Virus record (IMG/VR): IMGVR_UViG_3300000117_000050
Span: 1-39,966 of that record
Source of the DNA: a virus
DNA length: 39,966 nt
Strand: one strand, 5' to 3'
Shown here piece after piece: positions 9,125 through 16,832 of the stretch. The notes below the pieces were generated by a model. That model ran no database searches, had not been told where the DNA came from, and saw only the letters and a list, made by a program, of their open reading frames with translations. Position 1 is the first letter of the stretch; each line of letters starts with the position of its first letter. The translations under genes were made by a program, and so were the position numbers.

Positions 9125-9341
9125 TTAACTCTACTTTCCAACTACCAGGATTATGTGGTTCTGTCTCCCATGAACTTGCAGGATTACAAGCTTCACACCA
9201 ACTTGGGAACTCTTTTTGTATTGCACCTTGTCCTGTAATTACTCTAATATATTTTTCTTCTTTATAATTTATATGTGCAAAATCCATAAATATTTTCCAT
9301 GCTTCGTGAAGGGTTTTTCCGTGTAAATCAACTGTTTTCAT
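9117..9341 (-). CDS. Stand-alone Smr-domain protein
   Basis: A compact Smr (small MutS-related) domain of 74 residues. The conserved DLHG motif is at residues 4-7, and VITGQG (34-39) corresponds to the second family motif [IV]TGxG. Smr domains bind or cut branched DNA or RNA, and recent work links them to cleavage of mRNA at collided ribosomes. The region after ITGQG is unusual: it holds two Cys and several Trp/Pro instead of the usual GG-rich stretch, so catalytic competence is uncertain. It overlaps the genes on both sides (4 and 8 bases). Confidence 0.75.
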   Translation of the reverse strand: MKTVDLHGKTLHEAWKIFMDFAHINYKEEKYIRVITGQGAIQKEFPSWCEACNPASSWETEPHNPGSWKVELNG

Positions 9342-9787
9342 TTTTCTTCTCTTAATATATCTTTATAGTAAGTATTTGTCCATAAATTATAGTATGTAGT
9401 GGTTTTTAAATGTGTTCTCGCTTTTTGTAAATCTTCTTTAGACTGAATTAAGAACAAAATACGTTTTCCATTACCTGTATAGTTACCGTCAATATATCCT
9501 GGCTTGTCTGGATGGTCTAAAAGTGTTATCGTGTCTTTTGCAAATAGATTACACTCATATTCTATATAAGATGCTTCTTCTACTGTCATGGAGGAATCTG
9601 CTAATTCACAAATCATCAAATCGTACTCACCTTTCCAATAAATTGCATATTTTAGGAGTGTAACTCTATCTAAGTGCGTATATATTTTGTATTTTGCTTT
9701 TCTTGCGTATGGACATATTTGATACCCGTTAATAGGGGTTGTTATTCGTTTAATCCATTTTTCTATATCTTTATAGATATTGCTCAC
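9338..9787 (-). CDS. Uncharacterised protein with ICPYA motif, 149 aa
   Basis: The N-terminal third has the segment NGYQICPYARKAKY (residues about 20-33), reminiscent of the CPFA motif in DUF1415-type proteins, though I cannot confirm membership. The rest is acidic with a YIDGNYTGNGKRILFLI strand-like stretch. The gene starts 17 bases inside the end of the amidinotransferase gene and overlaps Smr by 4. The coupling to the amidinotransferase suggests a shared pathway. The function is unknown. Confidence 0.7.
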   Translation of the reverse strand: MSNIYKDIEKWIKRITTPINGYQICPYARKAKYKIYTHLDRVTLLKYAIYWKGEYDLMICELADSSMTVEEASYIEYECNLFAKDTITLLDHPDKPGYIDGNYTGNGKRILFLIQSKEDLQKARTHLKTTTYYNLWTNTYYKDILREEK

Positions 9788-10805
9788 AATTACCTTCTCT
9801 TTCTAGATCAAGCGACATACAGTGTACCCCGCCGTCCCAAAAAAATCTATGTCTAACAGGGCATATTATCGGTTCTATTTTGTGTTTTTTAAAGTAATCA
9901 AAAACTTCTTTTCTATAATGCGAAACAATTACGTGGTTCTCATCTAAAGATAAACAATTTACATCAAATAAGGTTTCTTTTGCATACCCTACCCAATCTG
10001 AAAACCATGTTGTTATTGTTTGGTTCCAAACATCATCAATGTATTTGCTATCTTTAAATAAATAAGATTTTGTGTCGTTTTGATAGATATTCCACTTTTT
10101 CATCGATTCAAACGCTGGTTCTACTTGAAAAGCATCCCAATCTTTAAATATGTTCTTTGTATAGCCTTCTGCCTCTAAACAAGTTAATATAACTCCTGGT
10201 TTTAGTACTGAAAAAACCCCATCTGCGTGACTTATATTAGCTTTGAATTGAAAATTATGTGTAGTAAGATATATTATGTTATACCCTAAAGGCTCTAACC
10301 AGCTTTTTAAATATTCAACAGACTCTGGATCATTAGACTTCATATCTCTCTGTCTATCAATAATAATATCCTTACCCAATCTAACAATTGAAGGAGGCAT
10401 TAAATTATAAGTTTTGCTATTACGGACAATTCTGTTCTTATACTTTTGTAGTGGGTACAAGTAATCTACAGATGTTATTAAAGCTTCTTGCGCGCATACC
10501 AGCTTATTGTCTAAAACTATTAGATCATCACGAGGATTCATAAGATAAGGAGTAAATTCTATATCTTCTGACTCCCATTTTATACTATACTCGGGTCTTA
10601 TTACTTTAGCACCAAAGTCTGTACAAATTTTTGCTAAGTTTTGATAATCTTCCTCAGTCTCGTCAAGTAAATCAACTAATAATCTTTTAGTGCTTGGACT
10701 TAATTTTGATCGCATATATGGATTTTTAACTATTGTACTAGGTAACCCTCTACCTATTAAAACTGTTTTTAATTTTTGAAATTCTGTGTGTGCTTTTATT
10801 CCCAT
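9771..10805 (-). CDS. Pentein-family amidinotransferase / arginine deiminase-like enzyme
   Basis: Belongs by motif to the guanidine-modifying (GME/pentein) superfamily, related to glycine amidinotransferases. Starting at ATG 10805 gives 344 residues. Visible hallmarks are MNPRDDLIV (residues about 89-97, substrate Asp), SHADG (191-195, catalytic His region) and GGVHCMSLDLER (325-336, nucleophilic Cys329). Such enzymes transfer the amidino group of arginine to an amine acceptor, or hydrolyse it. A longer frame from a TTG at 10847 exists, but it would begin inside the promoter/operator region, so I reject it. The downstream CPYA-motif gene overlaps by 17 bases. Substrate is not deducible. Confidence 0.82.
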   Translation of the reverse strand: MGIKAHTEFQKLKTVLIGRGLPSTIVKNPYMRSKLSPSTKRLLVDLLDETEEDYQNLAKICTDFGAKVIRPEYSIKWESEDIEFTPYLMNPRDDLIVLDNKLVCAQEALITSVDYLYPLQKYKNRIVRNSKTYNLMPPSIVRLGKDIIIDRQRDMKSNDPESVEYLKSWLEPLGYNIIYLTTHNFQFKANISHADGVFSVLKPGVILTCLEAEGYTKNIFKDWDAFQVEPAFESMKKWNIYQNDTKSYLFKDSKYIDDVWNQTITTWFSDWVGYAKETLFDVNCLSLDENHVIVSHYRKEVFDYFKKHKIEPIICPVRHRFFWDGGVHCMSLDLEREGNCEQYL

Positions 10806-10827
10806 GTACGTCTTTCTATTCAAATTT

Positions 10828-10900
10828 TTGACAAAAAATATCGTCAATATTTTGACTATGCCAAATTATTGACGCTGACGCAAGTGTCAAATATTTGACA
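10828..10900. promoter_or_regulatory. Cluster of TTGAC/GTCAA half-sites, likely operator region
   Basis: Within 73 bases there are seven TTGAC/TGACG-type half-sites in both orientations. These include a perfect 16-bp palindrome TGTCAAATATTTGACA (10885-10900) and an imperfect one, GTCAATATTTTGAC (10843-10856). The clustering upstream of the amidinotransferase gene and between two divergent promoters suggests binding of a dimeric regulator. The AT-rich surroundings could also fit a replication origin, but no further support is seen. Confidence 0.5.
10863..10890 (-). promoter_or_regulatory. Leftward promoter for the amidinotransferase/Smr group
   Basis: On the minus strand a perfect TTGACA (10890-10885) is followed after 16 bases by TAATTT (10868-10863). 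The -35 box is the left arm of the 16-bp palindrome. The -10 is weak, so activity may depend on a regulator. Confidence 0.5.
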
Positions 10901-10922
10901 ACTTTTTCCCATCAATTATAAT
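10895..10922 (+). promoter_or_regulatory. Rightward consensus sigma70 promoter
   Basis: Perfect TTGACA (10895-10900) and perfect TATAAT (10917-10922) with a 16-base spacer, on the plus strand and opposite to the neighbouring genes. Its -35 box is the right arm of the palindrome that also supplies the leftward -35. Transcription would start near 10929 and meet a hairpin at 11005-11036, giving an RNA of about 110 nt. Confidence 0.65.
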
Positions 10923-10940
10923 GCTTTTAGGAGATGCATC

Positions 10941-10997
10941 ATGCTTATTTATATTTTTTACTTTTTAGTGTTTTTAATACTTTACTTTTATTTTTAG
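10941..10997 (+). CDS. Candidate 18-residue hydrophobic peptide (or small RNA)
   Basis: ATG at 10941 lies 7 bases after an AGGAG (10929-10933) and encodes 18 residues that are almost all Leu, Ile, Phe and Tyr, a single possible membrane helix, ending at TAG 10997. The promoter's start site would fall at or just before the AGGAG, leaving a very short leader. AT-rich sequence easily yields such peptides, so the transcript may instead be a small regulatory RNA. Confidence 0.3.
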   Translation: MLIYIFYFLVFLILYFYF

Positions 10998-11001
10998 AAA
11001 C

Positions 11002-11036
11002 AAAAAAAGGGCGACAATAGAACCTGCCACCCTTTT
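11002..11036 (-). terminator. Rho-independent terminator after tandem-HTH gene
   Basis: On the minus strand a 12-bp hairpin (arms 11036-11025 and 11016-11005, AAAAGGGTGGCA pairing with TGTCGCCCTTTT, including G-U pairs) is followed by a run of U from 11008 to 11002. It lies about 30 bases after the HTH gene stop. It also has four U after the hairpin on the plus strand, so it may stop the short rightward transcript. Confidence 0.8.
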
Positions 11037-11064
11037 ATATCCCCCCAAGGATTCGATTACTCGA

Positions 11065-11748
11065 CTACTCGTTAGATGCTTTAGGAGTATAGTCTGCACA
11101 AGCAAGACCACGTCTTGTAAGTACAGTTTTGACACCTCTAACTGTTTTGTCAAATGCTTCTGCAATCTCTTCAACAGTTTGGTCAAGCATATCTTCGATA
11201 CCAGCATATGGATCTGCTTTTGAATCTTTTTTATCTCTTTGTGGAGCTTTAAGACCCATAGACAGTAACTTACCTCTTATTGAGTTTACTGATCTACCCA
11301 TGGCATCAGCAATCTCTTCTAAGTATGAACCGCCTTCAACCATATCACTGATTTTTGACTCTTCGTCTTCTGAATAAGTTCTAGGAGTAACTTTCTTTTC
11401 AGCAGGCTTGACATGTGATGTCATCTCTAATGATAATGCTTTACCATTGATTTGCCTTGCTGTAAATTTATTTCCAGCAAACTGTTGAGCAATTTCTTCA
11501 GCTGTAAGATTTCCAGAATTTGCCTCTAGGAAAGATGCTAATTCGTCTGTCTCATCAGCAGAGAACACAGGAGCAGCGCCTGGCTTTTTAGGAACGTCGT
11601 AACCTAGTTTTCTTAACTTAGCAGTTACAGAACGTCTTGGAAAATCGAATTCTTCCATTAAAGATTCGATTATTTCTTCAGTTACACCACTACCTGCAAC
11701 GTCGTGCATACGTGTAACCATGTCTTCAGTGTATTCAAATTTTGACAT
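11065..11748 (-). CDS. Tandem helix-turn-helix repeat protein, 227 aa
   Basis: Built from about four related units of 45-55 residues: residues 1-53, 60-113, 121-170 and about 178-222. Each has an acidic helix, a turn and a basic recognition-like helix (RRSVTAKLRKLGY, TARQINGKALSL, SVNSIRGKLLSMGL, TVRGVKTVLTRRGL). This is the pattern of Myb/SANT or GcrA-like HTH arrays, suggesting a multi-site DNA-binding protein or transcription factor. It is monocistronic with its own promoter, a hairpin leader, a strong GAGGGG ribosome-binding site 8 bases before ATG and its own terminator. That design implies abundant, separately controlled expression. Exact family unknown. Confidence 0.85.
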   Translation of the reverse strand: MSKFEYTEDMVTRMHDVAGSGVTEEIIESLMEEFDFPRRSVTAKLRKLGYDVPKKPGAAPVFSADETDELASFLEANSGNLTAEEIAQQFAGNKFTARQINGKALSLEMTSHVKPAEKKVTPRTYSEDEESKISDMVEGGSYLEEIADAMGRSVNSIRGKLLSMGLKAPQRDKKDSKADPYAGIEDMLDQTVEEIAEAFDKTVRGVKTVLTRRGLACADYTPKASNE

Positions 11749-11784
11749 ATTATGATCCCCTCTGATCGTTAGTTATTGAATTTT

Positions 11785-11847
11785 TCAAGAGTTTCTTTTT
11801 CTCTTGACTTGTATAAAGATATTACCGAAAATATTTATAAGAAGCAA
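11785..11847 (-). promoter_or_regulatory. Promoter and leader hairpin of tandem-HTH gene
   Basis: Minus-strand TTGCTT (11847-11842), 17-base spacer, TAATAT (11824-11819). Downstream in the leader, TCAAGAG (11807-11801) and CTCTTGA (11791-11785) form a 7-bp hairpin with a 9-base A-rich loop, about 35 bases before the start codon. A 5' hairpin of this kind can stabilise the mRNA or bind a regulator. Confidence 0.5.
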
Positions 11848-11891
11848 CTGAAAATTAAAGGTAACTGCTTTCATGGTTCTTTTTAATTCTC

Positions 11892-13625
11892 TTAAAAATT
11901 ACCCGATAACACATCTTTTTTGCTTGACCAATAGTCAATTATAGTTACTCCTAAAGTATTAGCTTTAGTGTGTTTTGAACTACCACTGTCTCCAGCAACT
12001 AGTGCATAACAATCTTTAGTAACTGTAGATGTTATTTGAAAACCTTTTTCTTCCAGTATTTCACTAAGTTGTTTTCTCGTCATATCAAGTTTACCCGTAA
12101 TACAAACTTTTCTTTTGGATACTAATACTTCTTCAACTTGAACATTTTGTTCTAACTGTAGAGGTAATTGTAATACCCAATACTCATTATCGTCAAGCCA
12201 AGCAAGGATTGACTCAATCGTTGAAGGACCAATACCTTTAATATAGGTAGTTTCTATATCTCTAAGGTTTCTGAAAGCTGGGATATGAGGAACTATCATT
12301 TTAGATGCTCGTCTCCCAACCCCAGGTATTCCTAGGGATGCTAGTACTATGTCATAAGGTTTGGTGTTGGTTCTTTCAACCTCAGCCTCAACTTTAACTC
12401 CGTTTGCACCGAGTTTGCTCCAGTCAGGATTATCAAATAAATCGACTGGATGTGTTAAGCCTAGCTTCTTTACAGAAGCAGGACCTAATCCTTTTATTTC
12501 GAGTATCCTTATAAAATACTCTAAAAACTTTATAGAACTTATATTACTCTTATCATTAACGATAAGTCTAGGACCATCTCGCTTTGTCGTGGCACCAATG
12601 GCACGTTCTGCCGTAAGTTTTGTTACCTTTTGGTTATGTACTGAGTGTTCTATTACTCTTAAGAACTTAGGTATAACTCCGCCAGCTCGTTCTACTTGGA
12701 TCATGTCTCCAAGACCTAGATTGTGTTCTTCTATTATTCCGATATTATGAAGAGTAACTCTTCTAAGAGTTGCATCGTCTAAAATAACAGGCTCAATGAT
12801 TCCTGTTGGGTTTACTGTTCCAGTTCTACCTATCGCCCATTCTACTGAAAGCAGAGTAGTAACTGCAGTTTGAGATTCTCTTTCTTTGAGTGCTACAGCA
12901 AACTTAGGATATTTTGAAGTGTGACCTAATGCTTGTTCTTGTTCCCAAGAATCTGTTCTATATACAATTCCGTCTTGAGGATAGCTCCAGGACTCTTCGT
13001 CTAATGCTGTATAAAATCCCATGTTTTTAATTGATTTCATTCTAGCTTGATAGTTCATTTTAACTCCAAGCCAATCATGAGCGATAAATTTTATATTTCT
13101 CTGTTTAAATTCTTTTGCGCTTTTTAAGCCTAATGCTCCGCTTACATAGTTTCTATAATTTTCAACTTCGTTATTTGTTACGCACTCGCCGTTTATAACG
13201 ACCTCATCTTGAAGAGTATCAATCATGGCGGGAGCGCCGTTCAAGAATTGAGTTAAGTGCGTAACATTTTCACCACGCTCGCCATTACCTCTTGTTAGTG
13301 CTAATTTAAGTTTACCTCTTTTATAAATAAGAGTTAAGTTAGTACCATCAATTTTAGGTAACTTTACCGTCATAAACTTATCTACTTCTTCTAGTTCATA
13401 GACTTTACGAAGTGAATACAGTTTAAACGGATGCGAGACCTTCCCAGCAACACCACCTACTTTAACTGTAGGGGAGTCGTGATCCTTCCAACCTTGTGCC
13501 TTTTCGATCTGTTCTAATTTGTCGTAGAGCTGGTCGTATTCAGAATCTGTTATTTCAGAAGCTGACCTGTCATAATAGGCTTGGTTATGTTTTTCAATAA
13601 TTCTTTTGAGTTCTTTGTAATTCAT
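11892..13625 (-). CDS. ligA: NAD+-dependent DNA ligase without zinc finger
   Basis: Seals nicks using NAD+. Order of domains in 577 residues: Ia-like N-terminus with HNQAYYD and SEYDQLYD (14-34), adenylation domain with catalytic K91 in the KIDG motif, OB fold (GRTGTVNPTGIIEPV then VTLHN), helix-hairpin-helix region (IKGLGP, LGIPGVG, IKGIGP) and a C-terminal BRCT domain (VCITGKLDMTRKQLSEIL). Bacterial LigA (about 670 residues) has a Cys4 zinc finger between OB and HhH; here that stretch (residues about 330-375) contains no Cys. The protein is shorter for this reason, but the remaining domains look intact. Confidence 0.95.
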   Translation of the reverse strand: MNYKELKRIIEKHNQAYYDRSASEITDSEYDQLYDKLEQIEKAQGWKDHDSPTVKVGGVAGKVSHPFKLYSLRKVYELEEVDKFMTVKLPKIDGTNLTLIYKRGKLKLALTRGNGERGENVTHLTQFLNGAPAMIDTLQDEVVINGECVTNNEVENYRNYVSGALGLKSAKEFKQRNIKFIAHDWLGVKMNYQARMKSIKNMGFYTALDEESWSYPQDGIVYRTDSWEQEQALGHTSKYPKFAVALKERESQTAVTTLLSVEWAIGRTGTVNPTGIIEPVILDDATLRRVTLHNIGIIEEHNLGLGDMIQVERAGGVIPKFLRVIEHSVHNQKVTKLTAERAIGATTKRDGPRLIVNDKSNISSIKFLEYFIRILEIKGLGPASVKKLGLTHPVDLFDNPDWSKLGANGVKVEAEVERTNTKPYDIVLASLGIPGVGRRASKMIVPHIPAFRNLRDIETTYIKGIGPSTIESILAWLDDNEYWVLQLPLQLEQNVQVEEVLVSKRKVCITGKLDMTRKQLSEILEEKGFQITSTVTKDCYALVAGDSGSSKHTKANTLGVTIIDYWSSKKDVLSGNF

Positions 13626-13691
13626 ATATAGATAATATAAGAAAATTAAGCATTAAGAAAGTTTAATGTGTATTTAAATAGTGAAACTACT

Positions 13692-14351
13692 TTATTTAGT
13701 TTCATCATGCGGCAAACTTCCGTCATTCATAAATCCACCTTTTTTTCTTTTGTCTAACCAACTATGTTCTACATAATGAACATACTTAGCGTTTGGATCT
13801 TTGTTTAGAATGTAGTGAAGTTGTTCATTCTTATCATCTATAGGTATATTAAGTATATCATTCAAACTTTTTACATAATGATGTCTGAACATATATAAAA
13901 GTTCTACACTTAAAAATGTATGAGGAAATTGTGTTATGTCAGCTAACTTGTTTAAAAAGTTATGATAACTTTCAACACCTCTTTTTCTAGTTTGGTTTTG
14001 AGCGGTAATGTTTTGATCTCTTCCGATGATTCCTACTAAAAGATTACCTTTTTTACTTAATCGTTCTAAAACTTCAGTGTAGTTGGGATAAACCGTTTGT
14101 TTTTTACCATCGATATCATCAATAAAAGGGCCACTAACACTAATTAAGTAGTTTTGCTCTTTCCAAAAATAACTATCAATTTTAGATGGATCAGACCATA
14201 TATCTGCAAAAGGAGCTACGTGGTGAGGAATCCAGTATTCTTTTAAAAGTTTACCCCATCCATACACATCTTTGTGCATAGATAGGACTTTAGAAAATAC
14301 ATGATTACCAGTACCTTGCGGTCCTGTAATAACTAATATATTAGGCTTCAT
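13692..14351 (-). CDS. P-loop NTPase/sulfotransferase-like protein, 219 aa
   Basis: N-terminal strand and loop VITGPQGTGNH (residues 7-17) resemble the PAPS- or nucleotide-binding loop of sulfotransferases and related P-loop proteins, but without the GK[ST] of a true Walker A. The rest is aromatic and His-rich, with no membrane segment. It overlaps tctC by 4 bases. A distantly similar protein (MNRIFLTGVPGSRWSG) flanks the same tct pair on the other side, so both could modify a shared substrate. The 3' end contains an inverted repeat GAAACTA/TAGTTTC around the stop codon. Confidence 0.6.
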   Translation of the reverse strand: MKPNILVITGPQGTGNHVFSKVLSMHKDVYGWGKLLKEYWIPHHVAPFADIWSDPSKIDSYFWKEQNYLISVSGPFIDDIDGKKQTVYPNYTEVLERLSKKGNLLVGIIGRDQNITAQNQTRKRGVESYHNFLNKLADITQFPHTFLSVELLYMFRHHYVKSLNDILNIPIDDKNEQLHYILNKDPNAKYVHYVEHSWLDKRKKGGFMNDGSLPHDETK

Positions 14352-15403
14352 TTTATTAGCTCTTGTTTATAAATTGCTTTAATCCCGAAAGCCTCTTTAT
14401 TAAATTTAACTAAAGTTTTCAAAGCATCAGCAGTGATAAAAGTCATTAAAGTTTTTACGTGATCGTTTCCTTTGTCACCTAAAATCCACTCATATTTACC
14501 TACCTTCTTTTGTATTTTTTTAACTGACTCGGGGTCATTTGCTACTTTTCTTAAAGCTTCTACAAGTTTTGCTCTGTTAGGATTACCTTTGTTTACCCAT
14601 AATGCTTTTTGTAAACCATCTCTAAAGCTCTTAACTAATTTATAGGCTTTATACAAATCACTATGCGGTTTAACTCTGTTTGCGCCATAAAATAAATCTT
14701 CCATTAATATTCCTGGGTAGTTTGGGTCATCTGCATGACTTCCGTCTGATTGAAGTATGCCGTGATGGAACCAAAGAGTTGCTTGACCTTTATCAATAAT
14801 AGGTTGTACATGCTTTTTAAAAGCTGCTGGGTTATCTCTAGTGCCGTGTAGTTCTCCTCGCTTAAATGCTAAACGTCTCTCACTACCTTTCATACCTTTA
14901 ATCCAATTTACTTTCTTTTTAAAACAAGCGATATATTCATCTGTCGTAAGTCCGCTACCGCATTTTAGTAAAGTCATTGCAATACCTTCAGGTATTTTAC
15001 CTCCACCACCAGAAAATGACGTTGGCTCGCTGCTATAAGGATCGTGTGATTTTTGAACTGCTGTAATAATATTAAGATTCATTAATCCTACACTATCATA
15101 ATCACGATAGTTATAATCTACCTTTTCATTTAAAAATGAAACCCCATTGCCGCCATTTGATACCATGATAGTTTTATCATTAAAACGTAGATCATTGTGG
15201 AACTTATTAAACCCTGGTATGTCTCTAGCACCTCTTATATGTTTTAGGATGATTTTCTCTCCTAAATGTTTTTCTAATTCTGTAGCTACTATCTGAGCCC
15301 ATTGGCTAGTGCCGCCTCCAGGTTTTTGTGGAATAATCATTGTATAGTCAGCCCATGCAGATGCTGAAAATAACAACATTGATAATACTATTAATTTATG
15401 CAT
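14348..15403 (-). CDS. tctC: TctC-type periplasmic solute-binding protein
   Basis: Binding component of a tripartite tricarboxylate transporter (TTT). A clear signal peptide (residues 1-18, cleavage after ASAWA before DYT) directs it to the periplasm. The segment IIPQKPGGGTSQWAQIVA then LGEKI and GARDIPGFNKF corresponds to the family's N-terminal ligand loop (usual pattern vPfaaGGgtDxxAR...NrpGAgG). Length of 351 exceeds the usual 300-330. It starts 8 bases inside the end of tctA, so the two are co-translated. The ligand is probably a carboxylate, by family; the sequence does not show which. Confidence 0.85.
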   Translation of the reverse strand: MHKLIVLSMLLFSASAWADYTMIIPQKPGGGTSQWAQIVATELEKHLGEKIILKHIRGARDIPGFNKFHNDLRFNDKTIMVSNGGNGVSFLNEKVDYNYRDYDSVGLMNLNIITAVQKSHDPYSSEPTSFSGGGGKIPEGIAMTLLKCGSGLTTDEYIACFKKKVNWIKGMKGSERRLAFKRGELHGTRDNPAAFKKHVQPIIDKGQATLWFHHGILQSDGSHADDPNYPGILMEDLFYGANRVKPHSDLYKAYKLVKSFRDGLQKALWVNKGNPNRAKLVEALRKVANDPESVKKIQKKVGKYEWILGDKGNDHVKTLMTFITADALKTLVKFNKEAFGIKAIYKQELIK

Positions 15404-16832
15404 AATCTATTTTACCTTTTCTAATTATACTGTACGTGAAAACACCGATTATTAATACGACTAGACATATGAATATCGGTCTTATACTTAATGTTTCTAG
15501 GGTGTATAACCCTGTAATTTGTAATGTTAAACCTTCAACTTTTTCTGCAAGAATATAACCTATCAACAAAGCAGGTCTACTAAATTTAAAATGCTTACAT
15601 GAAAATCCTATTATAGAAAAAATTCCTAACATTGCCAAGTCCTCCCATCCTCCTGTGTACTGCATAGAAGTAAAAATGATTAATGCTAATAAAAATGGAA
15701 AGTAATACTTGTACGGTACTCTTGCAAGGGCACTTATTGGTCGAATTAAAAGTATACAGATTAAAGCAACGATAACAGTAGCCCCAAGAAAACCAAAAGT
15801 CATGCTAGTAAATAGTTCAGTATCTTCTGCTATATCAGGTGTACCAAGTTCAATATTTAGGTACATGAACAGACTCATAAGAATCGCTGCAAACTTAGCT
15901 CCAGGTATACCAAATATAACAGTCGTAATCATTGATGTTGCTTTTTGAGAGTTATTTGCACCTTCAGGTCCGATGACGCCCTTAATATTACCATTTCCAA
16001 ATTTTTCTTTTGGATTTGTAGCAACAGCTGATCCGTAAGCCATCCAGTCTGCCATTTGACCGCCTAGACCAGGCAAAAGTCCTATGAAAGCACCTATAAA
16101 TCCTCCTCTAAGAGCTAACCATCGATTAGTCCAAACTGCTTTCATTCCTTCTAATAATTCACCTTTTTTCAATCCGCTATTAGATGTACTAGTTTTAGTA
16201 AATAATCCTTTTGTTAATTCTGGTATTGCAAACAATCCAGCAGCAACTGCTATTATCTGAATACCATCTTCTAAGTAAAACCACCCCATAGTAAATCTCG
16301 GTTCATTATTATCAGGGTTTACTCCAACCATACCAATAAGTATGCCAAAAGCAATAGCTAAAATACTACGAAACCAGTACTGATTACTTAAAAAACCTAC
16401 TGTTGCGAGTGCTAGCATAGTAAAAGCCCAAAGTTCAGGAATTCCTAGAATCATTATCAAGTTTGTGTACCACGGTAAAAGTAAAAAAACTAAACATCCC
16501 CATATTAATCCATTTACTGTAGAAGTTGTAACTGCAGCACTAATAGCATAGCCAGCTCTACCTTGTTGCGCTAAAGGAAATCCATCAACCATTGTAGCAG
16601 CAGCACTATTTGCTCCAGGTATTCCTAATAATATTGCCGTAAAACTATCACCAGTCGTACTAGCGGCTACAACTGCCATTAAAAAAATAACACCAAGATA
16701 GGGATCATGCACAAAATAACTTATGAAACCAAAAAGAGCTACAAGACCTGTTGTGGCGCCTGCACTTGGTATAATTCCAACTATTAAGCCATAGAATACT
16801 CCTGCTAAAAGAGTAGCTATCATCTCAATCAT
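15396..16832 (-). CDS. tctA: TctA-type large transmembrane transporter subunit
   Basis: Large membrane subunit of a TTT transporter, 478 residues with about 10-12 hydrophobic helices. The two internal repeats each carry the glycine/proline motif of the family: GIIPSAGATTG near residue 19 and GLLPGLGGQ near 250. GDSFTAILLGIPGANSAAATMVDGFPLAQQG (about 61-91) and FGIPGAKFAAILMSLF are also TctA hallmarks. In cells TctA works with TctB and TctC; only tctC follows here (8-base overlap) and no four-helix TctB is encoded nearby. The start overlaps the upstream gene in an ATGA junction. Confidence 0.93.
   Translation of the reverse strand: MIEMIATLLAGVFYGLIVGIIPSAGATTGLVALFGFISYFVHDPYLGVIFLMAVVAASTTGDSFTAILLGIPGANSAAATMVDGFPLAQQGRAGYAISAAVTTSTVNGLIWGCLVFLLLPWYTNLIMILGIPELWAFTMLALATVGFLSNQYWFRSILAIAFGILIGMVGVNPDNNEPRFTMGWFYLEDGIQIIAVAAGLFAIPELTKGLFTKTSTSNSGLKKGELLEGMKAVWTNRWLALRGGFIGAFIGLLPGLGGQMADWMAYGSAVATNPKEKFGNGNIKGVIGPEGANNSQKATSMITTVIFGIPGAKFAAILMSLFMYLNIELGTPDIAEDTELFTSMTFGFLGATVIVALICILLIRPISALARVPYKYYFPFLLALIIFTSMQYTGGWEDLAMLGIFSIIGFSCKHFKFSRPALLIGYILAEKVEGLTLQITGLYTLETLSIRPIFICLVVLIIGVFTYSIIRKGKIDYA

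Noticed and set aside
10806-10847. N-terminal extension of the amidinotransferase from TTG 10847
   Set aside because: It would start inside the half-site cluster, and the ATG at 10805 begins the conserved domain.
11833-11840. TATAAATA on the minus strand, like a T4 late promoter
   Set aside because: It lies inside the spacer of a better sigma70-like promoter and the window has no T4-type polymerase, sliding-clamp or late-factor genes; one chance match in AT-rich DNA is expected.
11794-11883. 29-codon frame on the minus strand upstream of the tandem-HTH gene
   Set aside because: No ribosome-binding site, begins upstream of the promoter, and composition is not protein-like.
12361-12750. Plus-strand 129-codon open frame
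   Set aside because: Antisense to ligA with low-complexity Ser/Leu composition; a shadow frame.
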